This document shows, piece after piece, positions 25,609-34,999 of a DNA stretch of 64,000 nt. Each line of letters begins with the position of its first letter. Position 1 is the first letter of the stretch. Source of the DNA: Vibrio maerlii. Its GTDB lineage: Bacteria; Pseudomonadota; Gammaproteobacteria; Enterobacterales; Vibrionaceae. The stretch lies in contig NZ_QRHC01000006.1 in assembly GCF_003415655.1 (NCBI RefSeq), positions 124,001 through 188,000 on the forward strand. Direction: 5' to 3'. A model generated the notes under the pieces. The model saw only the letters and a program-made list of their open reading frames with translations. It did no database searches and had not been told where the DNA came from. Made by a program: the position numbers and the translations under genes.

Positions 25609-27267
25609 CTAGAAATCAGCCTCGACTTCAAAGCTCATCTCTTTACCGCTTGTTGGGTGTGAGAACTTCAAATATCCGGCATGAAGGTGCAGTCTTGAAT
25701 CCTTGAAACCGTATAGGTCGTCCCCAACTATCGGCATATTAAGCCCAGCTATATGTGCACAGTGAACACGAAGTTGGTGAGTACGCCCTGTCACAGGATA
25801 CAAGTGTACTAAGGTCTGGCACTCAGTTCGCTTTACTACTTCAAAATACGTTTTGGCAGAACGGCCATTTTTCTGACAAACCATTTGCCTTGGTCTATCG
25901 AGAAGGTCCCCAGTCAATGGCAAGGTAATTTTGCCACTATCTTGCTCACACCGACCATCTAATAGAGCGGTGTAACGCTTAACTACTTTTCTGTTTATAA
26001 ATTGCTGCTGCAAGTGTTTATTGGCCTCGGCATTTAAGGCTAGAACCAATAGGCCTGATGTAGACATATCGAGGCGATGGACAATTAGCGGCCCTGACGC
26101 TTGAGGAAAAGCATTTTTGATGCGTTGTTCAACAGAGTCTTGGATGTATTTTCCTGACACCGATAAAAACTCCGCAGGCTTATTGACGATGACGATATCA
26201 TTGTCTTCATAGATGATAGGGAGCGGCTTATGTTTTGAAGGGCAGGCTTCTAGAGGGCTTTCATCAAGATCTATTCCTTCGAGCATATGTTTGAGAATTT
26301 CGAAGCACTTACTTTGACAAACGGGATATAGATTCCGGTGTTGTCGTATTTCGTGGTAAGGAGACTTCCCCCACCAAAACTCACCAAGAGCCAGTGGAGA
26401 AAGCCCTTGTTGAAAGGCATGATTCAGTAGCTTTGGTAGATTCTCTTGACTGAACTCGATGTTTGCTAGGCTAGCCTTTTCATCTCTACTGAATAATTCA
26501 AATAGACTTTTTGAATGACCGTTTTGGTTGATGAATTGACACGACTCGAGATGATGGTTTTCTAACGCTCGTTGTAATTTACTCAAATACTTTTCGCAGT
26601 CGTTTACGGCCTGACGCTGAACTTCGACGGCACTTTCTAAGTCAGCTAAGTGTTGTTTCCATTTGAGTTTTAGTGCTTTAAGGGTTTGCTTATCTTGGCT
26701 ACTCTGTTGAGCAAAAATGGCTAGGGTCTCTGAGGTGGCATTCGACCGTTGAACTTTTCTTACCGCTTTTCGAGCATTCATTTCACTCTGAAAATGTTCG
26801 ATCTCTTGAGTGCTTAATAACTTACTCTCTGACAGCGCTCTTAGGTTGTCTTTGTATTCAGGATCGCTAAGTAGGCTAGAGATCTTGTGCTTTGCATTCT
26901 CAATTTTATCCAGATAGTGATGTTGTATATGATGTTCGTCAGCGGCGTATACGTCATCAATAATAAGATGTTTCAGTGGTTCATCAATGTGATCACTATT
27001 TCCTCGCACAGAGCAAAGGTAACCTAACTGTCCATTTTTGTGTTTAACCACCAAAATAGCGAACATATTCCCAGACGAAATAAGGGTATCTGACAGTTTT
27101 TTCCCGTGTTCAGTGTATAGTTTCTCTTGAAACTCTTTTATGGCAATTTCTGCTAAAGGATGGGGAGTATAGTAATAAGGGAACGTAAAGCGCTTCGGTA
27201 TGCTTATCGCTGAAACATCACTTAAGAATGTCTGAAATTTATTAGAGGAATAAGATTGAGAGTTCAT
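25609..27267 (-). CDS. RluA-family pseudouridine synthase with long N-terminal extension
   Basis: This is a 552-residue protein. The last ~200 residues are an RluA-type catalytic domain: IIYEDNDIVIVNKPAEFLSVSG near 350, the catalytic Asp in HRLDMSTSGLLVLA near 393, and the late VHLYPVTGRTHQLRVH. It converts uridine to pseudouridine in RNA. The N-terminal ~340 residues are unusual for RluA: a domain to about 130, then a charged, coiled-coil-like stretch at about 170-250. No S4 domain is visible. It may be RluA-like for 23S rRNA or tRNA; the target is not known. The start has no strong ribosome binding site. Confidence 0.85.
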   Translation of the reverse strand: MNSQSYSSNKFQTFLSDVSAISIPKRFTFPYYYTPHPLAEIAIKEFQEKLYTEHGKKLSDTLISSGNMFAILVVKHKNGQLGYLCSVRGNSDHIDEPLKHLIIDDVYAADEHHIQHHYLDKIENAKHKISSLLSDPEYKDNLRALSESKLLSTQEIEHFQSEMNARKAVRKVQRSNATSETLAIFAQQSSQDKQTLKALKLKWKQHLADLESAVEVQRQAVNDCEKYLSKLQRALENHHLESCQFINQNGHSKSLFELFSRDEKASLANIEFSQENLPKLLNHAFQQGLSPLALGEFWWGKSPYHEIRQHRNLYPVCQSKCFEILKHMLEGIDLDESPLEACPSKHKPLPIIYEDNDIVIVNKPAEFLSVSGKYIQDSVEQRIKNAFPQASGPLIVHRLDMSTSGLLVLALNAEANKHLQQQFINRKVVKRYTALLDGRCEQDSGKITLPLTGDLLDRPRQMVCQKNGRSAKTYFEVVKRTECQTLVHLYPVTGRTHQLRVHCAHIAGLNMPIVGDDLYGFKDSRLHLHAGYLKFSHPTSGKEMSFEVEADF

Positions 27268-27425
27268 GTGATGGAATGCTTCATGTAAATCGATTTCAAA
27301 ATGGCATATCCGATCATACCACTCCGTGCTAGGTCATGTCAGATAAGGACACAGGGTAAGAAAGGGGTAGCTCCCTGTGCACTCTACCAGTTCACATCAA
27401 TCCCAATCCAAACAGTTAGCAACAG

Positions 27426-27878
27426 TTACTGTTTGCCATCAATAACTGACAACTTTGCGCGGATAAACTCACTGTGATCAACGTAGAGCAGCTCAGCAGT
27501 TTTTCGTATTACTGCATCTTCCATAGGATCAATGTCACCATCGGCATGAGCGATTTCCCACATCGCCTTGATAAGGTCAAAGCGGGTTTCTTGGCTTAGT
27601 TCGCGAAGGCTTGAGGTAAAGTCATAAAGTGACGCAGATTGAGATATCTGTTGCGTTGCTTGAGTAAGCAAAGTTTTGGTCTCTTCTTCATTTAAACCGA
27701 GCAAGCGTTGAAGTAGATGTATTTTCGCTTCTTTTTCCTCATCATCTACTTGGTGGTCTGCTGCCGCCACCTCACTGAGTAAACAAGCGATAGCGAGATT
27801 GGGGGATACGCCCTGATTTGAGCTGAGGTCTTTACCTTCAAGTAATTCCTTAAAAAGGGAAGTGATTGCGTTAAACAT
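27426..27878 (-). CDS. TerB-like (tellurite resistance) helical protein
   Basis: This 150-residue all-helical protein has TerB/DUF533-like features: acidic metal-binding style stretches AAADHQVDDEEKEAKIHLLQR (split) and AHADGDIDPMEDAVIRKTAELL, which are the duplicated TerB motifs. Whether it has any role in tellurite resistance is doubtful; single TerB-like proteins are widespread with unknown function. It is soluble and a single-gene unit. The MITE-like element lies 33 bases upstream of its start and may carry or disturb its promoter. Confidence 0.8.
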   Translation of the reverse strand: MFNAITSLFKELLEGKDLSSNQGVSPNLAIACLLSEVAAADHQVDDEEKEAKIHLLQRLLGLNEEETKTLLTQATQQISQSASLYDFTSSLRELSQETRFDLIKAMWEIAHADGDIDPMEDAVIRKTAELLYVDHSEFIRAKLSVIDGKQ

Positions 27879-27911
27879 GTTGATATCTCATTAATTTGTA
27901 TCGTGTTAAAA

Positions 27912-28178
27912 TAGGGCCTGTTTATCTTTCGAGCTGATTTTTGCAGCTGTTTGTGGGAGATTTCTACAAGGCAGAGGCTTTGATGTGTAGCTGGCCTACA
28001 TGAGAAGCCGATAACGCAGTAGAAATGAAGCACAAACGCTGCCCAAAGGGTTCGGCTAAAATCGTTTGATGCTTTGTTAAGGAGTATTTGCTTAGAATGC
28101 TAGGCTACAGACTCCTTGCCGCGCCTAAAACGATTTTGTCTCGAACAAAATTTAACCGCGAAAGGCAAATAGACCCTA
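27912..28178. mobile_element. MITE-like structured element with terminal inverted repeats
   Basis: A 267-bp element has 20-bp imperfect terminal inverted repeats, TAGGGCCTGTTTATCTTTCG (27912-27931) and the complement of TAGGGTCTATTTGCCTTTCG (28159-28178), 16/20 identical. Both ends carry TA, consistent with insertion at TA. Inside, two nested hairpins are visible: 27944-27967 with 28019-28041, and AAAATCGTTT (28058-28067) with 28128-28137, enclosing AAGGAGT/ACTCCTT. It has no coding capacity. It sits between the TerB-like gene and the TauE-like gene. Confidence 0.7.
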
Positions 28179-28256
28179 AACATAGTGTCGCTTGTCACAG
28201 ATCACAAGCATCTTTCTTGTTCTTTACCAATCTTTACTTGCTGATAGGACCATAAA

Positions 28257-28985
28257 TTGGAACTCCTTTCCTTTACATCTCTCGCTGCTATGGGGCTGAT
28301 TTTTCTTGGCTCTTTTGTACAAACCGCTATCGGTTTTGGCTTAGCTATCGTTGCAGCGCCACTGCTTTTTCAACTTTCTCCTGAATACGTCCCTGCTCCT
28401 ATTTGCTTGGTAGCCTTATTTATTTCTTTACTCAACGCGAGAAAACTGCGCAGTGAAGTTTCCATTGGCGGCTTAAAAATGGCGCTTTATGGTCGTATAC
28501 CAGGTTCTATTGCTGGTGGTGCGCTATTAATGTGGGTGTCGGTAAGTACATTATCGTTGTGGCTTGGTGGAATGGTGTTGATTGCGGTGTTGGTCAGTTT
28601 ACTGCCTGTTAAGCTCGAACCAAACCCAAACCGTATGTTTACAGCGGGTTTTCTCTCCGGATTTATGGGAACGAGTTCGAGCATTGGTGGCCCGCCAATG
28701 GCACTTCTTCTCCAACATCAAGAAGCTAACTCGTTGCGTGGTAATTTGTCTGCATTCTTTGTATTTAGCTCGATTATTTCTCTGATTGTGCAGATCCCAA
28801 TTGGTTTCTTCACTTGGTCACACCTAGTGATCACCTTGCCACTGATTCCAGCGGCATGGTTGGGTTACGTTATTGCACAAAAAGTGGTACATAGAGTTTC
28901 GAGCAAAGGGATTCGTTATAGTGCGTTGGTTCTTTGTCTTGCAAGTGGTACGACTGCGATTTGGCAGGGGCTTAGCGCGTTATAA
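28257..28985 (+). CDS. TauE/SafE family sulfite/anion exporter
   Basis: This 242-residue protein has about seven or eight hydrophobic segments and the TauE/SafE features GSFVQTAIGFGLAIVAAPLL near the start and GFLSGFMGTSSSIGGPPMALL near 135-155. Members export sulfite, sulfoacetate or related anions; the substrate is unknown. The start appears to be TTG 28257, since AGGA lies 7 bases upstream and the first helix is then intact; the next ATG (28290) would cut into the helix. Confidence 0.85.
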   Translation: MELLSFTSLAAMGLIFLGSFVQTAIGFGLAIVAAPLLFQLSPEYVPAPICLVALFISLLNARKLRSEVSIGGLKMALYGRIPGSIAGGALLMWVSVSTLSLWLGGMVLIAVLVSLLPVKLEPNPNRMFTAGFLSGFMGTSSSIGGPPMALLLQHQEANSLRGNLSAFFVFSSIISLIVQIPIGFFTWSHLVITLPLIPAAWLGYVIAQKVVHRVSSKGIRYSALVLCLASGTTAIWQGLSAL

Positions 28986-28999
28986 AGCAGTCAATTGAC

Positions 29000-29025
29000 A
29001 CAGAGCTAACCGTCTAGCTCTGTTT
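29000..29025 (+). terminator. Terminator after the TauE-like gene
   Basis: ACAGAGCTA (29000-29008) and TAGCTCTGT (29015-29023) form a 9-bp stem with a 6-base loop and a short T run. The stem includes the stop codon of the convergent gene. Confidence 0.65.
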
Positions 29026-29362
29026 CCTCATTGAGGAGTTCGATAAACTCCGCACTCGAATGTTCGTGAGCAATGAGCAGCAAAGCGAGGATTGCATCGG
29101 CTTTCATGTTGGTAGAAATATCTTCATCAAGAAGCTGTTCGAACTTAGAGCGAATCAAAGATATCTCGTGCTCAACAAACCCACGACCTTCTTCTTCACC
29201 AGAACCTTCTACTGGTGCATTGTCAAACTCAAGTTGAACGACGCCATTTGCAAAAGAGGCATTGATGAGTTGCTCTGGAAGCCATTCTTCCCCCGTGACG
29301 ACGTCAGGGTCGATTCCTTCTGGGATTTGAGCAAGAACGTTACGTAGATTGGATGCTTTCAC
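29006..29362 (-). CDS. Conserved hypothetical acidic protein
   Basis: This 118-residue, strongly acidic, soluble protein matches no family I recognise. It has a low-complexity acidic patch (GSGEEEGRGFVEHE near 53-66) and a helical C-terminal half (DILALLLIAHEHSSAEF-like). It begins with GTG and a weak ribosome binding site. It is convergent with the TauE gene, whose terminator overlaps its end, and divergent from the OmpV-like gene. Codon use looks like that of its neighbours, so I take it as real. Confidence 0.6.
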   Translation of the reverse strand: MKASNLRNVLAQIPEGIDPDVVTGEEWLPEQLINASFANGVVQLEFDNAPVEGSGEEEGRGFVEHEISLIRSKFEQLLDEDISTNMKADAILALLLIAHEHSSAEFIELLNEETELDG

Positions 29363-29491
29363 GTTTTTTCGATGCTAACCAATTAAGATATATAAACAAA
29401 AAAGAATAAGTTGATTGAATAATAAGGAATTCTTGCCAAAATCAAGAGTGTACAATTATTAAAGCAACTATTTGTCAGTGGGCGCCAGTGA

Positions 29492-30820
29492 ATGATTAAT
29501 AAATTTAGTTTTCAACCAGCTTTTAGGGCTTCAATGATAAGTGGATTGTCCGCAGCCTGTCTAGCATTACCTACTTACGCTGAAAATTCTGAGCAGGAGT
29601 GGGGTATCGCTGGTGTTATGCGCTCCGCCAGTATCCCATATCAGTTTACTCAAGGTGATGATAACGTCAGCACCTTCATCCCGATGATCTATTTTGAGAA
29701 TGAGTATCTTTATGCAGAGGGGACGGAAGCTGGGGTGTACTTATTCAATGAGGAAGAGTCTGACTTTCGTTTGAGTACGCTTCTTCGAATGCGATTCATC
29801 GATGTTCCAAAAGAAGAGCAAAATGCGATTGAAGGGGATACTGCAGATTTTGGTTTCCAGTTGCGTTACCAACCTGAAGATACTTGGTATATTGATAGCG
29901 AATTTATGTCCGATGATGATTTCAATTTTCACGCCAATCTGCGTTGGGGGCAGAAGTTTGATGAGGGGGCTCTTGAGCTAGAACCTTCGGTGACGCTTCG
30001 GTATAAGGATGCAGACTTTAACTCTCTGTATTACGGCTTGGGTGTGGAAGATATTGGTGCAGGTGCTGATCTCAAAGCCTCCATTGATGCCAAGTATCAC
30101 GTGGTGTCGAACTTATACTTATTAGGGGGATTGGGCGTTACTGTATTAGACAACAATGCTTATCAAAGCTCGGTTGTGGATGAACGCTTCCAAGGCGAGG
30201 CCTTCTTAGGTTTCGGTTTCTTCAATGAAAAAGGTAAACCTCGCAAATCTGACTTACGCAATAAACCTTATCTTCGAATTGCGCATGGTTGGGCGACGCC
30301 GTCCAACCTCGGAGATATTATGAAGTTTAACACTGAGAAAGATCCCAATAACGGTCAGATGACGTCGTTCTTTTATGGTCATCCACTGACGGATGAACTG
30401 TTTGGATTGCCTCTAGATATCTACTTAACTCCAGGTATCGCACACCATTGGTCGTCTGATGTTCAAAGTAGCAGTACTGAATACATTGGTGCCATTAAAG
30501 CGTATTACACTTTCACATGGCCTGTACGTTGGCGCTTCGGTGTGGCTGAAGGCTTATCATATATAGATAACGTCACCTTTATTGAAGAGAACGAAATTGT
30601 GAACGAAAAGGAGTACGATAGTGCAAGTAAGTTATTGAACTATCTTGATTTCTCTTTCGATATCAACATCGGTGATGTGTTTAACAACAGTGATTGGAAA
30701 GGGATGTGGTTGGGTTACACCGTCCATCACCGCAGTGCAATCTTTGAAAAAGCCTCGCAATACGGTCGTATTAAAGGCGGAAGTAACTACAACTCAATTT
30801 ACTTCCAGTATGAGTTTTAG
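29492..30820 (+). CDS. MipA/OmpV family outer membrane protein
   Basis: This 442-residue protein has a signal peptide (about 1-30, ending LPTYA) and alternating beta-strand patterns ending in an aromatic residue (YFQYEF), typical of an outer membrane barrel. I place it in the MipA/OmpV group. The ending HHRSAIFEKASQYGRIKGGSN is a conserved feature. It is longer than OmpV (about 257), with extra N-terminal strands. It might be a lipid-modifying or pore barrel; no activity is shown. A strong terminator follows. Confidence 0.7.
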   Translation: MINKFSFQPAFRASMISGLSAACLALPTYAENSEQEWGIAGVMRSASIPYQFTQGDDNVSTFIPMIYFENEYLYAEGTEAGVYLFNEEESDFRLSTLLRMRFIDVPKEEQNAIEGDTADFGFQLRYQPEDTWYIDSEFMSDDDFNFHANLRWGQKFDEGALELEPSVTLRYKDADFNSLYYGLGVEDIGAGADLKASIDAKYHVVSNLYLLGGLGVTVLDNNAYQSSVVDERFQGEAFLGFGFFNEKGKPRKSDLRNKPYLRIAHGWATPSNLGDIMKFNTEKDPNNGQMTSFFYGHPLTDELFGLPLDIYLTPGIAHHWSSDVQSSSTEYIGAIKAYYTFTWPVRWRFGVAEGLSYIDNVTFIEENEIVNEKEYDSASKLLNYLDFSFDINIGDVFNNSDWKGMWLGYTVHHRSAIFEKASQYGRIKGGSNYNSIYFQYEF

Positions 30821-30858
30821 TACCCGCATTTCATGTAAGTTTAAACTGTAAGACTAAG

Positions 30859-30887
30859 AACCCCGATAATGATTTATCGGGGTTTTT
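30859..30887 (+). terminator. Intrinsic terminator after the OmpV-like gene
   Basis: The 11-bp stem AACCCCGATAA (30859-30869) with TTATCGGGGTT (30874-30884) is followed by T residues. Confidence 0.9.
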
Positions 30888-30967
30888 ACTTAAGTGTAAC
30901 TATCATTTTAGTTCGAGTACTGTGTTACAATCCCGCCAGTTTTGAAAGAAGAAAAATAGGAAACGCT

Positions 30968-33900
30968 TTGACCTCGTCACAGCCAGAAAATAAACAATCA
31001 AATCAAGAGCAACCAGCACAAGCGAACAATGCCAAATCACTTCGCAAAGCGTTGAACTCTTGTATGCTTCGAGACCGTTTTCGTTTAAACAAACGAATTA
31101 GTGGTGCGAGCCGAATCAAAAAAGATGCTTCCCGCAATGCCGTGTTTGATGAAATTGCATTAGACATTGCAAAATCAATGATGGAAGCAGAGCAGCGCGC
31201 CGCTGCATCACCAACCATTGAATACCCAGAAATCCTGCCTGTAAGTCAGAAAAGAGACGATATTGCGAAAGCGATTGAAGAAAACCAAGTGGTTATCGTC
31301 GCAGGTGAAACGGGTTCAGGTAAAACGACACAGCTACCTAAAATATGTGCTGAACTTGGACGCGGCAAATATGGCTTGATTGGTCACACTCAACCGCGTC
31401 GTCTAGCGGCTCGCTCGGTTTCAAACCGCATTGCGGAAGAGATGGAAACCAAGCTCGGTGAGTTTGTAGGCTATAAGGTTCGATTCAACGATCAGATCTC
31501 TGAAAACACCCAAGTGAAATTGATGACAGACGGTATCTTACTGGCTGAGATTCAGCATGACCGTTTTCTAAATCAATACGACACCATCATTATCGATGAG
31601 GCGCACGAGCGCAGCCTGAATATCGACTTTATCCTGGGTTACCTAAAAGAGCTGTTGCCACGCCGCCCTGATCTTAAAGTGATCATCACGTCGGCAACGA
31701 TTGACCCAGAGCGATTTTCTAAACACTTTAGTGATGCTCCAATCATTGAAGTATCAGGCCGTACCTATCCTGTTGAAACCCGATATCGCCCCCTTCGTGG
31801 TGATGATGATGTCGACCGCGATCAACTTGAAGGCATCTTCGAAGCCGTCGATGAACTGTGCGATGAAGGTCTGGGCGATATTCTGATCTTTATGAATGGT
31901 GAGCGAGAGATCCGTGATACGGCAGATGCACTGGGTAAACGTAATTTGCGTGATACCGAGATAGTGCCTCTGTACGCTCGTTTGTCAGCAGGTGAACAAA
32001 ATAAGATCTTCCAACCCCATGCAGGCCGTCGCATTGTATTGGCAACTAACGTAGCAGAAACCTCGCTGACGGTTCCTGGTATTAAGTACGTCATCGACCC
32101 AGGTACAGCGCGTATCAGTCGTTACAGCTACCGAACCAAGGTTCAACGCCTGCCGATTGAGCCCGTTTCTCAAGCGAGTGCTAATCAACGTAAAGGTCGT
32201 TGTGGCCGTGTGGAAGAGGGGATCTGTATTCGTCTTTACTCTGAGGAAGACTTTGAGTCACGCCCTGAGTTTACCGATCCAGAAATCCTGCGTACCAACC
32301 TAGCGTCGGTTATCTTGCAGATGACGGCATTGGGCCTTGGTGATATCCAAGCGTTCCCGTTTGTAGAAGCACCAGATAAACGCAATATCCAAGATGGTGT
32401 GCGCCTGCTGGAAGAATTGGGTGCGATCAATTCAGATATCAAAGATCCGAAGAAGCGTCTGACGAGTATCGGTCGTCAACTTGCGCGTCTACCTATCGAT
32501 CCGCGTCTCGCCCGTATGGTTCTTGAGTCACCAAAATATGGTGCGACTAAAGAGCTGATGATCATTGCCTCTGCGTTGTCGATTCAAGACCCGCGTGAGC
32601 GTCCAAGTGACAAGCAACAATCTTCGGATGATAAACACAAACGATTCTTCCATGAAGAGTCGGATTTCCTAACGTTTGTAAATCTATGGGATTACATCCA
32701 GAAGCAACAGAAGAAGCTTTCTGGCAATCAGTTCCGTAAACAGTGCAAGCAAGACTACCTGAACTACTTGCGCGTTCGTGAATGGCAAGATGTTTATTTC
32801 CAGATTCACCAATCGATGCGTGAGATGGATTTTAAACTGAATGATGAGCCAGCTTCTTACCAAGGCGTTCACTCGGCAATCCTAGTTGGCTTATTGTCGC
32901 ATATTGGTATGAAGGACCAAGAGAAGAGTGAATACCAAGGTGCGCGTAATGCACGCTTCCATATCTTCCCTGCGTCAGGTCTATTCAAGAAGCAGCCTAA
33001 GTGGATCATGTCGGCTGAGTTGGTGGAAACCTCGAAACTTTGGGGTCGTATCATCGCTAAGATTCAGCCTGAATGGATCGAACCACTGGCGAAGCACTTA
33101 ATTAAGCGTAGTTACAGCGAACCGCATTGGTCGAAGAAACGCGCTGCGGTAATGGCGCATGAGAAAGTCACGCTTTACGGTGTGCCGATTATTCCTAAGC
33201 GTTTAGTCAACTACGGAAGTATTGACTCAGTAGTGAGCCGTGAGATTTTTGTGCGCAGCGCTTTGGTTGAAGGTGAGTGGGAAACCAAGCACGCTTTCTT
33301 TAAGCAAAACCGAAAGCTTCTGCAAGAAGTTGAAGAGCTAGAGCACAAGTCTCGTCGCCGTGACATATTGGTCGATGATGATGAGTTGTTTGATTTTTAC
33401 GATCAGCGTGTAGGAACTGAGGTCGTTTCTGGTAAGCACTTTGATACATGGTGGAAGAAGGCATCGCAAGAGAACAAAGAGCTGCTGAACTTTGAAAAAG
33501 AGATGCTGTTCAAAGGAGATGCTAGCCATGTCACTGACCTCGATTACCCGAACTTCTGGCACCAAAGTGGTTTGAAGCTAAAGCTGAGCTATCAATTTGA
33601 GCCAGGAGAAGACAATGATGGTGTGACAGTTCATCTGCCATTACCAATCTTAAATCAGGTAGAGCCAGCAGGCTTTGATTGGCAGATTCCTGGCCTTCGC
33701 CATGAGTTAGTCGTTAGCCTGATTAAGTCACTGCCTAAGACGATTCGTAAAAACTTTGTTCCTGCACCAAATTATGCAGAAGCCTTCCTAGCACGTGCAA
33801 CGCCAATGGAAATGCCGCTGTTGGATTCGCTTGAGAAGGAACTACGTCGAATGACGGGGGTTGAGGTACTGCGTGAAGATTGGAATCTAGCTCAGGTGCC

Positions 33901-34900
33901 AGACCATCTTAAAGTGACGTTCCGTGCGGTAGATCATCGTAATCGCAAGCTGAAAGAGAATCGTGACTTGTACGATCTTAAAGATAGCTTAAAAGAGAAG
34001 GTGCAAGAGACCCTGTCTAAGGTTGCTGATGATGATATTGAGCAACAAGGTTTGCACACTTGGAGCTTTGGTGAGTTGCCGAAAGTCTACTCACAAAAGC
34101 GCGGTGGTTACGACGTTAAAGCGTATCCAGCAATCGTTGATGCCAAAGATAGTGTAGAGATCAAACTGTACGAAACTGAGCAAGAGCAGGTCGCGGCAAT
34201 GAAGGCGGGTCAGCGTCGTCTGATTCTTCTTAACGTGCCGTCCCCAATTAAGTATTTGCACTCAAATCTACCCAACAAGTCGAAGTTGGGCTTGTACTTT
34301 AATCCTTACGGTAAAGTATTAGACCTGATTGATGACTGTATCGCTTGTGCTATCGATAAGCTTATCGAAGAGAAGGGCGGTATTGTGTGGGAGTCAGAGC
34401 AATTTGAAGGGCTCAAAGAACATGTTCGAGCAGAGCTCAATGATGCCGTTGTGGACATTGCGAAGCAGGTTGAGACTATCCTGACCACAGCATTCAATAT
34501 CAATAAGAAGCTCAAAGGTAAGATCGACTTTACTATGGCATTTGCGTTGTCTGACATAAAAGCGCAAATCGAAAGTCTTATCTTTAGAGGGTTTGCAACC
34601 GAGTGTGGTTGGAAGCGCCTGCCTGACATTTTGCGCTACATGCGGGCGATCGAGCGTCGAATGGAGAAGCTGCCTATCGACCCAAATAAAGATCGCCTAC
34701 ACATGCTGAAAGTAGAGTCAGTTACGAACGATTACAAAGAATTGCTAAATAAGATTCCAAAAGGAATGGAAGTCCCAGACAATGTTAAAGAAGTTCGTTG
34801 GATGCTCGAAGAGCTACGAGTGAGCTACTTTGCACAGCAGCTTGGCACACCATATCCGGTATCTGATAAGCGAATTAAAAACGCAATTGATGCTTGTTAG
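30968..34900 (+). CDS. hrpA: HrpA, ATP-dependent RNA helicase (DEAH type)
   Basis: This 1310-residue protein matches E. coli HrpA (1300) along its whole length. The helicase core has Walker A GETGSGKT near residue 107, DEAH in IIIDEAHERSLN, SAT in ITSATIDPERFS and motif VI QRKGRCGRVEEG. Helicase-associated and OB-fold domains follow, and the long C-terminal HrpA-specific region (DUF3418) occupies about the last 580 residues. HrpA acts on RNA and stalled ribosomes. I place the start at TTG 30968: AGGA lies 6 bases upstream and the length then fits, whereas the frame upstream encodes a hydrophobic stretch foreign to the family. Confidence 0.95.
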   Translation: MTSSQPENKQSNQEQPAQANNAKSLRKALNSCMLRDRFRLNKRISGASRIKKDASRNAVFDEIALDIAKSMMEAEQRAAASPTIEYPEILPVSQKRDDIAKAIEENQVVIVAGETGSGKTTQLPKICAELGRGKYGLIGHTQPRRLAARSVSNRIAEEMETKLGEFVGYKVRFNDQISENTQVKLMTDGILLAEIQHDRFLNQYDTIIIDEAHERSLNIDFILGYLKELLPRRPDLKVIITSATIDPERFSKHFSDAPIIEVSGRTYPVETRYRPLRGDDDVDRDQLEGIFEAVDELCDEGLGDILIFMNGEREIRDTADALGKRNLRDTEIVPLYARLSAGEQNKIFQPHAGRRIVLATNVAETSLTVPGIKYVIDPGTARISRYSYRTKVQRLPIEPVSQASANQRKGRCGRVEEGICIRLYSEEDFESRPEFTDPEILRTNLASVILQMTALGLGDIQAFPFVEAPDKRNIQDGVRLLEELGAINSDIKDPKKRLTSIGRQLARLPIDPRLARMVLESPKYGATKELMIIASALSIQDPRERPSDKQQSSDDKHKRFFHEESDFLTFVNLWDYIQKQQKKLSGNQFRKQCKQDYLNYLRVREWQDVYFQIHQSMREMDFKLNDEPASYQGVHSAILVGLLSHIGMKDQEKSEYQGARNARFHIFPASGLFKKQPKWIMSAELVETSKLWGRIIAKIQPEWIEPLAKHLIKRSYSEPHWSKKRAAVMAHEKVTLYGVPIIPKRLVNYGSIDSVVSREIFVRSALVEGEWETKHAFFKQNRKLLQEVEELEHKSRRRDILVDDDELFDFYDQRVGTEVVSGKHFDTWWKKASQENKELLNFEKEMLFKGDASHVTDLDYPNFWHQSGLKLKLSYQFEPGEDNDGVTVHLPLPILNQVEPAGFDWQIPGLRHELVVSLIKSLPKTIRKNFVPAPNYAEAFLARATPMEMPLLDSLEKELRRMTGVEVLREDWNLAQVPDHLKVTFRAVDHRNRKLKENRDLYDLKDSLKEKVQETLSKVADDDIEQQGLHTWSFGELPKVYSQKRGGYDVKAYPAIVDAKDSVEIKLYETEQEQVAAMKAGQRRLILLNVPSPIKYLHSNLPNKSKLGLYFNPYGKVLDLIDDCIACAIDKLIEEKGGIVWESEQFEGLKEHVRAELNDAVVDIAKQVETILTTAFNINKKLKGKIDFTMAFALSDIKAQIESLIFRGFATECGWKRLPDILRYMRAIERRMEKLPIDPNKDRLHMLKVESVTNDYKELLNKIPKGMEVPDNVKEVRWMLEELRVSYFAQQLGTPYPVSDKRIKNAIDAC

Positions 34901-34999
34901 GCATAGTTATTGCTTTTTACAGGTAAGTTTAAATTTAATGACAAAGGATGGCAGTTGTTTGCCGCAGCAACTTCTGCCAGAGAAAGTAGAGAAACTATT

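Noticed and set aside
25437..25706. An 89-codon open frame on the plus strand between the AhpD-like gene and the pseudouridine synthase gene
   Set aside because: It overlaps the end of the well-supported minus-strand gene by about 100 bases, has no ribosome binding site and no recognisable protein features.
27349..27380. Hairpin CACAGGG...CCCTGTG after the TerB-like gene as a terminator
   Set aside because: The loop is long and no T tract follows on the minus strand, so I did not list it.
27746..28033. A 95-codon minus-strand frame across the TerB gene start and the MITE-like element
   Set aside because: It is explained by the palindromic element and the TerB gene in another frame; no ribosome binding site.
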